From the NCBI GenBank assembly GCA_040219085.1, contig JAVJTC010000028.1:1-64000 (forward strand): DNA of 64,000 nt, read 5' to 3'. A program made the position numbers and the translations under genes. Position 1 is the stretch's first letter. Each line of letters opens with the position of its first letter. Source of the stretch: Acidimicrobiales bacterium. GTDB taxonomy: Bacteria; Actinomycetota; Acidimicrobiia; Acidimicrobiales; JAVJTC01. The notes under the pieces were generated by a model, which saw nothing but the letters and a program-made list of their open reading frames with translations, had not been told where the DNA came from and did no database searches. Shown piece by piece: positions 35,375-43,901 of the stretch.

Positions 35375-36208
35375 GTGAGAGTTGCAGTAGTGCGGCTAGG
35401 CACGGACGAGCGCGTCGCCCGAATCGACGGCGGGTCCCCGAAGATGCTGCCCTTCCGTACAGTGCCCGAGGCGCTGGCGTCGGCGGGTTCGATCAGTGGT
35501 CTCGAATCTATCGAAGGCGCCGACGTGCCTATGCATCTCGCCTTGGACTTCGCTCCGTTACTTCCGATGTCAGCGCGTGTCTTCTGCATCGGGCATAACT
35601 ACCGCGGTCACATCGAGGAGATGGGTCGTGAGATCCCTGATCGTCCGACGGTCTTCTCCAAGTTCGGCACCTCGCTACTGGGCTCCAACGACGACTTGTG
35701 TTTGAGTTCCGCATCGACGATGTGGGACTGGGAGATCGAGCTGGCGGTCGTCCTCGGCGCCGGGGCACCCGCCATCGAGCAGCCACGGGATGCTGGCCGC
35801 GCAATCGCCGGATTCGCCGTGTCGAACGACGTCACCGCTCGTGATCTCCAGCGACAGTCCTCACAGTGGTTTCTCGCGAAGTCCTTCGACGCTGTCACTC
35901 CGCTCGGACCTTTCCTGGTAACGACCGACGAGGTGGGTGACGGATCGGGCCTCGAACTCACGTGCACCGTCGACGGCGAAGTCATGCAGAGAGGGAGTAC
36001 GAGCGATCTGGTCTTCTCACCAGCCGAGCTCGTCTTCTACCTGTCCCGACACACTCGGCTGATCCCCGGAGACGTGATCCTGACCGGCACGCCCTCCGGC
36101 GTCGGCGCCGGCCGGTCGCCGGAGGTATACCTAGACGCGGGCCAAACACTCCATTCTGAGATCACAGGCCTCGGATCCTGCTCCAACCGCTGCGTGGAGG
36201 CCTCGTGA
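35375..36208 (+). CDS. fumarylacetoacetate (FAA) hydrolase family protein
   Basis: A 277-residue FAH-fold protein. FCIGHNYRGHIEEMGREIP starts the catalytic domain, WDWEIELAVVLG carries the acidic metal ligands, VSNDVTARDLQ is the family hallmark, and LIPGDVILTGTPSGVGAGRSP closes the site. Members hydrolyse or decarboxylate 2-oxo-dicarboxylic or acylpyruvate compounds. GTG at 35375 follows a strong AGGAGG site. It is first in an operon with the carboxylase genes; its stop overlaps the carboxylase alpha GTG by 4 bp. Confidence 0.88.
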   Translation: MRVAVVRLGTDERVARIDGGSPKMLPFRTVPEALASAGSISGLESIEGADVPMHLALDFAPLLPMSARVFCIGHNYRGHIEEMGREIPDRPTVFSKFGTSLLGSNDDLCLSSASTMWDWEIELAVVLGAGAPAIEQPRDAGRAIAGFAVSNDVTARDLQRQSSQWFLAKSFDAVTPLGPFLVTTDEVGDGSGLELTCTVDGEVMQRGSTSDLVFSPAELVFYLSRHTRLIPGDVILTGTPSGVGAGRSPEVYLDAGQTLHSEITGLGSCSNRCVEAS

Positions 36209-38127
36209 GGGCGCACTCCGGAACGGCCGACGCGCTCTTCGAGGCTGACGCGGACTGCGTGATCTCCCGGGTCCTGGTCTCAAACCGGGGCGAAATCGCG
36301 GTGAGGGTCTTGACGACCTGTGCCCAGCTCGGTATCGAAACAGTGGCGATCCACAGCCATTCGGACCAGGAGGCTTGGCACGTGAGGATCGCGGACGACG
36401 CCGTCGCGATCGACGCTCCGTCCGGATCCCGCTCGTACCTTGACATCGCAGCCATCGTGGACGCCGCCAAGTCCCGCGGCTGCGACGCCGTCCACCCCGG
36501 CTACGGGTTCCTCTCCGAACGCGCGGAGTTCGCCGCCGCCGTCGAAGAGGCCGGTCTCATATTCATTGGGCCACCGGCCCATGTCATCGCCACGATGGCC
36601 GACAAGATCAAGGCACGGGAGTGTGCCGTCGTCGCTGAGGTCCCCATCGTTCCCGGGACCGACCAGGTGTCGTCGGTCGGCCTCATCGAGGAGTTCGCGG
36701 ACACCCACGGGCTTCCGCTGCTTCTGAAGGCCTCCGCGGGCGGAGGTGGGCGCGGAATGCGGCTGATTCGGGACGCGTCCGAGATCTCCCACGCACTCGA
36801 AGGGGCACAGCGCGAAGCTGAAGCGGCCTTCGGAGACGCAGCAGTTTACCTCGAGCGATACCTCGACTCCGCTCGCCATGTCGAGGTGCAGGTTCTCGCT
36901 GACACCCACGGGACCGTCCTTGCTCTCGGCGACCGGGACTGCTCGGTCCAGCGCCGGCATCAGAAGTTGGTCGAGGAAGCTCCCGCTCCCGGCCTGGCTG
37001 ACGCCACGCGGGCTGCCATGGCCGAAGCGGCGATCCGTCTCGCCGAGGAGGTCGACTACGTCGGGGCCGGCACGGTGGAGTTCCTCTACGAGCCGGCTGA
37101 CGAAGCTTTCTACTTCCTGGAGATGAACACCCGTATCCAGGTCGAGCACCCTGTAACCGAAGAGGTGCTCGGCATCGATCTCGTCGCCGCTCAGCTGGAC
37201 ATCGCAGCGGGGCGACGGCTGAGCGTTGCGGCGAGGGAGCTGACCCCGCGGGGTCACGCCATCGAGGTCAGGGTCAATGCCGAGGACGTATCAACGGGAG
37301 CATTCATTCCTTCGCCGGGCCTCGTGACCGATCTTCGGATCCCCGTCGGGCCCGGCATACGTTTCGACTCCGGTTATGAGCCCGGCGACGACGTCCTGCC
37401 GGACTTCGATAGCTTGATCGGAAAGCTGGTCGTGTGGGCGCCGACCCGGGGTTGGGCGCTAGTCCGTGCGGTCGCGGCGCTCGAGGGACTCCACATCGTC
37501 GGACCTCCCACAACGATTCCGGCTGCTACTGCGATCCTAAGGCACCCCGATTTCGTCGCAGGCGCTGTCGGCACCCGCTGGTTGGAACACGAGCTCGAGC
37601 TGACGGAGCTCCTATCTGAGGAGCTGGCGCGACACGACGAGGATGGGGTCGCCTTGTCTTCCGTGGCCGGGCCCGCGCCCGCCTCGATGCCCGCGTCCGA
37701 CGACGGAATCGTGTGGGTCGGCGGGCGCGAATACAAGATCACATCAGCGACCACGCAGCCTCCGCCGGGGGATCCTCACCGTCGGCCCGAGGCTCCTCGG
37801 CCCGCGCAGTCGCGGCCAGAGCCGTCCGGCAGGGCGCGGTCTCGATTTGCTGCGCGGCCGGCCCCGGATCGGCGCGCTCCGCGGGACGCTACCGGCGCAG
37901 ACGGAAAGGTGCGCAGCCCGATGCAGGGCACCGTGATCGCGCTCACGAGCGCCGTGGGCGACGCCGTGATGAAGGGGCAGGTCCTGTTGGTTCTCGAGGC
38001 GATGAAGATGGAGAACTCGATCACGGCCGATGTGGATGGTGAGGTCGTGGCCATAACGGTGGAGGTCGGCGACGTCGTCGCGTCGGGCGAGATCCTCGTC
38101 GAGATCGAACCTGGCGGCGCCGCATGA
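36205..38127 (+). CDS. acyl-CoA carboxylase alpha subunit (biotin carboxylase + BCCP)
   Basis: A 640-residue biotin-dependent subunit. The biotin carboxylase part (about residues 20-460) opens with RVLVSNRGEIAVRV and has LLKASAGGGGRGMRL (ATP-grasp glycine loop) and EMNTRIQVEHPVTEEVLGIDLV. A Pro/Arg-rich linker leads to a BCCP domain with the biotinylated lysine in EAMKMENSI, about residue 601. It should carboxylate biotin for the beta subunit at 38185. GTG at 36205 overlaps the FAA-hydrolase stop; an in-frame GTG at 36259 would start right at the conserved domain. Substrate type (propionyl-, methylcrotonyl- or geranyl-CoA-like) cannot be decided by eye. Confidence 0.9.
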   Translation: MRAHSGTADALFEADADCVISRVLVSNRGEIAVRVLTTCAQLGIETVAIHSHSDQEAWHVRIADDAVAIDAPSGSRSYLDIAAIVDAAKSRGCDAVHPGYGFLSERAEFAAAVEEAGLIFIGPPAHVIATMADKIKARECAVVAEVPIVPGTDQVSSVGLIEEFADTHGLPLLLKASAGGGGRGMRLIRDASEISHALEGAQREAEAAFGDAAVYLERYLDSARHVEVQVLADTHGTVLALGDRDCSVQRRHQKLVEEAPAPGLADATRAAMAEAAIRLAEEVDYVGAGTVEFLYEPADEAFYFLEMNTRIQVEHPVTEEVLGIDLVAAQLDIAAGRRLSVAARELTPRGHAIEVRVNAEDVSTGAFIPSPGLVTDLRIPVGPGIRFDSGYEPGDDVLPDFDSLIGKLVVWAPTRGWALVRAVAALEGLHIVGPPTTIPAATAILRHPDFVAGAVGTRWLEHELELTELLSEELARHDEDGVALSSVAGPAPASMPASDDGIVWVGGREYKITSATTQPPPGDPHRRPEAPRPAQSRPEPSGRARSRFAARPAPDRRAPRDATGADGKVRSPMQGTVIALTSAVGDAVMKGQVLLVLEAMKMENSITADVDGEVVAITVEVGDVVASGEILVEIEPGGAA

Positions 38128-38184
38128 GCAGTTGCGCGCCGTCCCCAAGTTGTCAAGTCACACCTCCAGCGATGGGTCAATGAG

Positions 38185-39741
38185 ATGCCGAATGCAGATG
38201 CTGCCGACGTGATCGACGACATCCACCAGGAGTTGGATCGGCGCTTGGCCGTCGCTCGTCTGGGCGGCCCAGAAGACCGACGCCAGAAACAACACGAGGC
38301 CAATAAGCTGCTGGTCCGCGAGCGGCTGGAGCTCCTTTTCGACTCCGAGCCGTCGTTCGAAGACGGCCTCCTGGCAAGATTCGACGAGGGGCTGCCGGGT
38401 GACGCCGTCGTCACGTGCTTCGGCACGGTCGACGGACGCGAGATCTGTGTGATCGCCAACGACTACACGGTCAAGGCCGGAACCTGGGGGAAGAGAACGT
38501 TCGAAAAGATCATCCGTGCCCAGGACGTCGCCGTCGAGGCCGGTGTTCCGATCGTGTACCTCTTCGACTCCGCCGGTGCGCGGATCGACGAGCAGTTCGA
38601 GAGCTACGCGGGGCGGCGCGCTTGGGGCAACATCTTCTACAACCAGATCCAGATCTCGGGTCAGGTCCCACAGGTGTGTGCGCTCTTCGGCCCCTCCCCA
38701 GCGGGATCGGCCTATGTGCCAGCGCTGTCGGACCTCACGATCATGGTCCGAGGAAACGCGACCGCCTACCTCGGTTCACCGCGGCTGGCGGAGATGGTAA
38801 CCGGCGAGAAGGTATCACTCGAGGAGATGGGCGGTGCGGAGATGCACTGCCAGGTGTCGGGACTCGGCGACGTACTGGTCGAGGACGACGAGGAGGCGAT
38901 CGCCGCCATCCGAGTCTGGCTCTCGTTCCTTCCGTCCAGCTGGAAGGAAGAGCCGCCCTCTGCACCGCCCGAGGAGCCATACGATGGCCGGTCGCCGAAG
39001 GAAATCGTTCCCGAGAGTGAGTCGGCCGCCTTCGACGTCGTCGAGTTCATCGACTCGCTCGTCGACTCACGCAGCTTCTTCGAGTACAAGACGCTCTTCG
39101 CCGAGGAGCTCGTGACTGGCTTCGCACGGCTCGGCGGCAAGCCCGTCGGGATCGTCGCCAACAACTCGTCGGTGAGGGGCGGTGTCCTCTTCAGCGATTC
39201 GTCGGACAAGGCAGCCCGCTTCATCTGGATCTGCAACGCCTTCAACGTCCCACTTCTGTTCCTGGTTGACATAGCCGGGTACATGATAGGAAGTGCCGTC
39301 GAGCGGGACGGGATCATCCGGCACGGCGCCAAGATGCTCTATGCGGTTGGAGCCTCCCGCGTCCCGCGGATCGCCGTCCTGGTCCGCAAGGCCTACGGCG
39401 GCGGATACCTCGCGATGTCCGGTGCCCCCATGGACCCCGACGCTGTGATCGCGCTTCCGACAGCGAAGCCCGCTCTCATGGGGCCCGATGCCGCCGTAAA
39501 TGCGATCCATTACAACCGGATCCAGGAGTTCGAGGACCCTGAAGAGCGCGCGGCGTTCGTCCGCGAGAAGCACGAGGAGTACGCCGCCGGGATCGACGTC
39601 TTCCGGATCGCGAACGAGAACGCGGTGGAGGCGGTCGTCCCCCCCAACGATCTCCGCGACGAGTTAATCCGCAGGTACGCGGTCTATTCCCGCCGCCCAC
39701 GTGTCTCGCCCTCGCGCCGCAACGGAGTGCAGCCAGTATGA
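38185..39741 (+). CDS. acyl-CoA carboxylase beta subunit (carboxyltransferase)
   Basis: A 518-residue crotonase-superfamily carboxyltransferase. The N-domain has VYLFDSAGARIDEQFESYAG and GPSPAGSAYVPALSDLTIMV, with AYLGSPRLAEMVTGEKVSLEEMGGAEMH. The C-domain has GIVANNSSVRGGVLFSDSSDKAARFIWICNAFN, LVDIAGYMIGSAVERDGIIRHGAK and RKAYGGGYLAMSGAPMDP. It pairs with the alpha subunit before it. It follows after 57 bp; a ribosome binding site is weak. The set resembles methylcrotonyl- or geranyl-CoA-type carboxylases as much as propionyl-CoA carboxylase, and its place beside acyl-CoA dehydrogenase, hydratase and lyase genes would suit branched-chain acyl-CoA breakdown. Confidence 0.9.
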   Translation: MPNADAADVIDDIHQELDRRLAVARLGGPEDRRQKQHEANKLLVRERLELLFDSEPSFEDGLLARFDEGLPGDAVVTCFGTVDGREICVIANDYTVKAGTWGKRTFEKIIRAQDVAVEAGVPIVYLFDSAGARIDEQFESYAGRRAWGNIFYNQIQISGQVPQVCALFGPSPAGSAYVPALSDLTIMVRGNATAYLGSPRLAEMVTGEKVSLEEMGGAEMHCQVSGLGDVLVEDDEEAIAAIRVWLSFLPSSWKEEPPSAPPEEPYDGRSPKEIVPESESAAFDVVEFIDSLVDSRSFFEYKTLFAEELVTGFARLGGKPVGIVANNSSVRGGVLFSDSSDKAARFIWICNAFNVPLLFLVDIAGYMIGSAVERDGIIRHGAKMLYAVGASRVPRIAVLVRKAYGGGYLAMSGAPMDPDAVIALPTAKPALMGPDAAVNAIHYNRIQEFEDPEERAAFVREKHEEYAAGIDVFRIANENAVEAVVPPNDLRDELIRRYAVYSRRPRVSPSRRNGVQPV

Positions 39742-39787
39742 CCCGGTTCGTCCGACCGGGCTCCCCGAAAGAGAGTCAGGCGCCTCG

Positions 39788-41227
39788 ATGATCAGCGAGC
39801 ACCAGGAAATGTTCTACGTCGGCGGTGAGTGGGTCGCGCCGCGACACCGGGCGACGATGGAAGTCGAGAACCCGGCGACGACCGAGGCTATCGGTTCCAT
39901 CTCCCTGGCGAGCCGGGCCGATGTCGATGCGGCCGTCAACGCTGCTGCCGGAGCCTTCGAGTCCTTCTCCGTGACGACCACGGAGCAGCGAATCGCCTGG
40001 CTCGAGGCCGTGCTCGCCGTGTACGAGCGCCGGCGCGACGAGTTCGCCCGCGCGATGACCGCAGAGATGGGAGGCCCGATCTCGCTCACCTCGACCGCTC
40101 AGTGCGACCTCGGTTCGGCCCACCTGCGCTGCACCATCGACGCTCTCCGGCGGATCTCCTTCGAGGCCCTCCGCGGCAACACACTGGTCGTTCGTGAGCC
40201 GACGGGGGTGGCCGCGCTGATCACACCATGGAACTGGCCGGTCAACCAGGTCTTCACCAAGTTCGCATCGGCGTTCGCCGCCGGGTGCACGATGGTGCTG
40301 AAGCCGAGCGAGGTCGCGCCTCTGAACGCAGTTCTGTTCGCCGAGGTCGTCGATGAGGCAGGGATCCCGCCCGGTGTCTTCAACCTGATCAACGGCGAAG
40401 GTCCCACGACCGGGGCGGCGCTCGTGTCGCATCCCAGGGTGGACGTCGTGTCCTTCACCGGTTCTACCCGGGCGGGTGTTCAGATCGCAAAGGACGCCGC
40501 CGCCACGGTCAAGGTCGTCCACCAGGAACTCGGCGGCAAGTCCCCGAACGTGATCCTCGATGACATCGACCTCGAGCTTGCGGTTCCGCGAGGAGTGCTT
40601 GCGTGCTACGCGAACGCCGGCCAGTCGTGCAGTGTCGCCACAAGAATGCTCGTGCCCGCTGCAGCGATGGCCGATGCAGCGGCCATCGCGAAGACCGCTG
40701 CCGAAGACCACGTCGTGGGGGACCCGACCAGCCCCGACACGACGATGGGGCCGCTCGTCAACCGGATGCAGTTCGAGCACGTCCAGGGGCTGATCCAGTC
40801 CGGCATCGATGCCGGGGCGACTCTCGTGTGTGGTGGGACAGGCCGTCCCGAGGGACTGGACCGGGGATACTTCGTGAAGCCGACCGTGTTCGCGGACGTC
40901 GACAACTCGATGGAGATCGCGCAAACTGAGATCTTTGGTCCGGTCTTGTCCATCATCGGGTATGAGGACAAGGAGCACGCGATCTCGATCGCGAACGACA
41001 GCATCTATGGGCTCGCGGCTGTCGTTCAGTCGTCGAGCACGGACCGCGCACTCAGGGTTGCGCGTCGTCTCGTGGCGGGCCACGTCTACATCAACCACGA
41101 GTTCACCCAGTACGCGTCGTCACCGTTCGGTGGACGCAAGCAGTCGGGCAACGGCTACGAGCACGACGAGTGGGGGCTCGCGGGGTTCCTCAGCACGAAG
41201 GCGATCCTCGGGAGCGTCGAGGAATGA
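39788..41227 (+). CDS. aldehyde dehydrogenase
   Basis: A 479-residue NAD(P)-dependent aldehyde dehydrogenase. FYVGGEWVAP is the usual start, GVAALITPWNWPVNQVF with LKPSEVAPL form the cofactor site, ELGGKSPNVILDD has the general-base glutamate, NAGQSCSVATRML the catalytic cysteine, and EIFGPVLSIIGYED with FGGRKQSGNGYEHDEWG the C-terminal signature. It likely oxidises the aldehyde made by the alcohol dehydrogenase at 24935 to the acid activated by the ligase at 33030. ATG at 39788 gives normal length. It is last in the FAA-hydrolase/carboxylase operon. Confidence 0.92.
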   Translation: MISEHQEMFYVGGEWVAPRHRATMEVENPATTEAIGSISLASRADVDAAVNAAAGAFESFSVTTTEQRIAWLEAVLAVYERRRDEFARAMTAEMGGPISLTSTAQCDLGSAHLRCTIDALRRISFEALRGNTLVVREPTGVAALITPWNWPVNQVFTKFASAFAAGCTMVLKPSEVAPLNAVLFAEVVDEAGIPPGVFNLINGEGPTTGAALVSHPRVDVVSFTGSTRAGVQIAKDAAATVKVVHQELGGKSPNVILDDIDLELAVPRGVLACYANAGQSCSVATRMLVPAAAMADAAAIAKTAAEDHVVGDPTSPDTTMGPLVNRMQFEHVQGLIQSGIDAGATLVCGGTGRPEGLDRGYFVKPTVFADVDNSMEIAQTEIFGPVLSIIGYEDKEHAISIANDSIYGLAAVVQSSSTDRALRVARRLVAGHVYINHEFTQYASSPFGGRKQSGNGYEHDEWGLAGFLSTKAILGSVEE

Positions 41228-42011
41228 CGTCGAGGAATGACGAAGTCACGAGACTGCCACCGACGCTGACTGGGGCCAAGAACTACCGGGCCTCACCCAG
41301 GCCTCGGTGCATCGGTTCTCGAAAGGATCCCAGCGAATCGATGTCAACATCTGGCCGCCGGCTCCACGCTGCAACTGTTGAGGACTGCGCCGTTGACGGA
41401 ACACTGAGGGCGCAGGACACTTGACCCGTAGGTCGCCGAACGCCTCAACCACTCCAACCAAGTGAGGCTGTGTTGGGTTCTCATCCTGATGCCAAGGACA
41501 CGATCAGATCCAACCGTTCGACTCCCCGCTCGGGAGAGCCGGAGTCAGCGAGGGCTACCACTCCGAGCTGCTTGAGTAGGTTGCGCACCTTCGTCCTGCG
41601 ATGTCTCCAAGCAGACATGAGCCAAACAGACATCGGCGTTGCCGAAGACGAGCCGGCGACATGGTCGACGCCTGGGCTCTCAGAATGGCGGGGCCTCGAC
41701 CCTTAGTCTCGACGAGGCCGAGTGCGACCAAGGCGCTGTCCACGTCGCACGGACGCTGTCGTAGGCTCGTGTCGGACAATCGGTCTTGTGCGACGTCGTA
41801 CAGGAACATCTCCAGCGCTTCGAAGAGGTCGTGGATCTCTCCTGCACTTATCCACTGGTGACCGGTGGTGCCGTATTCATGGCCTGAGCTGGGAAAACGA
41901 GAATCCGGGTTGTCTGCCGCTGAGCGCGGATCATCCCTACTCCGAGGCGAAGGTAAGGACGGAAGTAGGGATCAGCGAACTCGAACGTCCACGCCGATTA
42001 CCGTGGGCCCG
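41228..42011. other. non-coding junction at the end of the catabolic island
   Basis: About 780 bp without a convincing gene. A minus-strand frame in the second half (open from about 41970 down to 41555) has protein-like stretches (HEYGTTGHQWISAGEIHDL, FEALEMFLYDVAQD) but no good start and a non-conserved-looking end, so it may be the remnant of a gene. TACCGT at 41999-42004 is a likely -10 box for the gene starting at 42012. Confidence 0.45.
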
Positions 42012-42587
42012 ATGACGCAAGCGGGGCAGTTGTTTGCGGATGGCGATCGTCCTCCCAAAGGATCCTGGGCGATTCGCCTCGCCGGGCGGCGAGTAATCGT
42101 CACCGAGGTGTTCTGGTCGTACTGGAACCTCGCCGCCGAACGCCAAGCAGTGTTCTTCCGGCGCGCACACAACCGACCCGCCCCCTGGACCTCCGACCCC
42201 GTCATCGCGCGTCCCCGGTTCACGAACGCGTACCGCGCCTCGGACCGCGTCAGTCAGTATCTCCTCCACAACGTCATCTACGACGAGCCCCGCACCGCCG
42301 CCGACACGATCTTTCGGACGCTGCTCTTCAAGATCTTCAACAGAGCCGACTCTTGGGAACACCTTGTCGCCGCGGTCGGCGAACCGACCGCCGCCTCGTT
42401 CGACGCCCGCCGCTACGCCTGCGTCCTCGACGAACTCATCGACAACGACCGGCGCGTCTACTCTGCCGCCTACATCATGCCGAACCCCCAACTCGGCTTC
42501 GCTCGTAAGCACCACAACCACCTCGCCCTCATCCATGAGCTGCTCCGAGATGGAACGATCGGCCAGATTGAAGCGCCCCGGGATTGA
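42012..42587 (+). CDS. DNA-base-hypermodification-type protein (hmdU DNA kinase helical domain), 3' end lost to IS3
   Basis: A 191-residue frame whose residues 25-180 match the helical domain of proteins annotated as 5-hydroxymethyluracil DNA kinase or nucleotide-kinase-domain proteins, found in phages and mobile islands. Conserved stretches are FWSYWNLAAERQAVFFRR, PWTSDPVIARPRFTNAYRASD, RVSQYLLHNVIYD, FRTLLFKIFNRADSWEHL and SAAYIMPNP...RKHHNHLALI. Full-length relatives, as I remember them, continue about 100 residues. Here the frame runs 19 bp into the left inverted repeat of the IS3 element and stops. ATG at 42012 lies 8 nt after TACCGT, so a leaderless start is likely. It is probably inactive. 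Confidence 0.75.
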   Translation: MTQAGQLFADGDRPPKGSWAIRLAGRRVIVTEVFWSYWNLAAERQAVFFRRAHNRPAPWTSDPVIARPRFTNAYRASDRVSQYLLHNVIYDEPRTAADTIFRTLLFKIFNRADSWEHLVAAVGEPTAASFDARRYACVLDELIDNDRRVYSAAYIMPNPQLGFARKHHNHLALIHELLRDGTIGQIEAPRD

Positions 42588-42612
42588 TGCCGCGTCTTTC
42601 TGAGTTGGAAGG

Positions 42613-42933
42613 ATGCGAACTATGCCGAAGAAGATCGATCCGAGGGTCAAGGAGCGCTGCGTGCGTCAGGTCCTCGACCATCTGCAGGAGTACTCGTCGT
42701 TGACGGCGGCCGCGGAGGCTGTCGCCCGACGCGAGAACGTCGGGAAGGAGACCGTGCGCCGCTGGGTGATCCAGGCCCAGATCGATGGCGGCCAACGCCA
42801 GGGCCCGACGTCGGAGGAGCTGGCCGAGATCAAGGAACTCAAGGCCAAGGTCCGGCGTCTCGAGCAGGACAACGAGATCCTGCGACAGGCATCGATTTTC
42901 TTCGCGGGGGAACTCGACCCCCGCGACCGTTGA
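42613..42933 (+). CDS. IS3-family transposase OrfA
   Basis: A 106-residue protein with an N-terminal helix-turn-helix (LTAAAEAVARRENVGKETVRRWVIQ) and a C-terminal leucine-zipper-like coiled coil (AEIKELKAKVRRLEQDNEILRQ). It binds the element ends. OrfB lies in the -1 frame. Near the end of OrfA a TTTTC run (42896-42900) is followed by a perfect 8-bp stem with 7-nt loop (42903-42925), which could promote the programmed -1 frameshift that makes the OrfAB transposase in this family. The slip site is not a classical A6G heptamer, so the TTGA start/stop overlap at 42930 may matter as well. Confidence 0.88.
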   Translation: MRTMPKKIDPRVKERCVRQVLDHLQEYSSLTAAAEAVARRENVGKETVRRWVIQAQIDGGQRQGPTSEELAEIKELKAKVRRLEQDNEILRQASIFFAGELDPRDR

Positions 42934-43901
42934 TCGTGGCGTTCATCGACGAGATGCGCGCCCAGGGCCACGCGGTCGAGTCGATCTGTCGAGTCCTCAC
43001 CGAGCAGGGCTGCCAGGTCGCCGCGCGGACCTACCGGGCCTGGAGCCAACCCGCCCAGCAAGTGGCGGCCCGCACACTCAGCGACGCGCTCGTCGAGGCC
43101 TGCGTCCGCGACCTGGCCTGGACCGTCACCGACGACGGACGCCGCCAACTCACCCCCGAAGGCCTCTACGGACGTCGCAAGATGCTCCGGGCCGTGCGCC
43201 ACTCGATCCCTGACGCCACGCCGGGTGCGGTCGATCGGGCCATGCGCAGCCTGGGCCTGGTAGGTGTCCGACGGGCCAAGGGGATCCGAACGACGATCCC
43301 GGCCAAAGACGGCCGCCGAGCCGGTGACCTGTTGAACCGGGACTTCACCGCCCCAGCACCCAACAAGAAATGGGTCATGGACTTCACCTACGTCCGAACC
43401 TGGACCGGGTTCACCTACGTCGCGTTCATCGTCGACGTGTACGCCCGCCGGATCGTGGCCTGGAACGCCGCCACGTCCAAAGACACCGACCTGGTGATGG
43501 CGCCGCTGCGCATGGCGATCTGGCAACGCGACCGCGACGGCCACCCGATCGTGCCCGGCGAGCTGATCGGCCACGCCGATGCCGGGTCGCAATACACCTC
43601 GATCCGCTTCACCGAGCACCTCGACCTCGAAGGCGTCCACCCCTCGATCGGCAGCGTCGGCGACGCCTACGACAACGCGCTCATGGAGTCCACGATCGGC
43701 CTGTTCAAGACCGAGTGCATCCGCACCACCGTGTTCCACGCCGGCCCCTACCGGACCCTCGCCGACGTCGAGTACGCCACCGCCGGCTGGGTCGACTGGT
43801 ACAACAACCGGCGCCTCCACAGCACCCTCGACTACGCCACCCCCATCGACTACGAACAAGCCCACTACGCGACCCTCAACCGAGAGCCGCAACCCGCATA
43901 A
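42930..43901 (+). CDS. IS3-family transposase OrfB (DDE integrase domain)
   Basis: A 323-residue catalytic frame. The N-terminal half has the HTH_21-like segment (YGRRKMLRAVRHSIPDATPGAVDRAM). The rve core has the first Asp in WVMDFTYV, the second in HADAGSQYTS, and the Glu in DNALMESTIGLFKTECI, so the DDE triad is intact. The end (TAGWVDWYNNRRLHSTLDYATPIDYE) is typical. It would be made mainly as an OrfAB fusion by -1 frameshifting, since its only start codon here is TTG at 42930. The element looks capable of transposition. Confidence 0.9.
   Translation: MIVAFIDEMRAQGHAVESICRVLTEQGCQVAARTYRAWSQPAQQVAARTLSDALVEACVRDLAWTVTDDGRRQLTPEGLYGRRKMLRAVRHSIPDATPGAVDRAMRSLGLVGVRRAKGIRTTIPAKDGRRAGDLLNRDFTAPAPNKKWVMDFTYVRTWTGFTYVAFIVDVYARRIVAWNAATSKDTDLVMAPLRMAIWQRDRDGHPIVPGELIGHADAGSQYTSIRFTEHLDLEGVHPSIGSVGDAYDNALMESTIGLFKTECIRTTVFHAGPYRTLADVEYATAGWVDWYNNRRLHSTLDYATPIDYEQAHYATLNREPQPA

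Noticed and set aside
41228-42011. tRNA or attachment site at the island end
   Set aside because: No cloverleaf or tRNA 3' end sequence was found on either strand by eye, and no integrase of the phage type is nearby.
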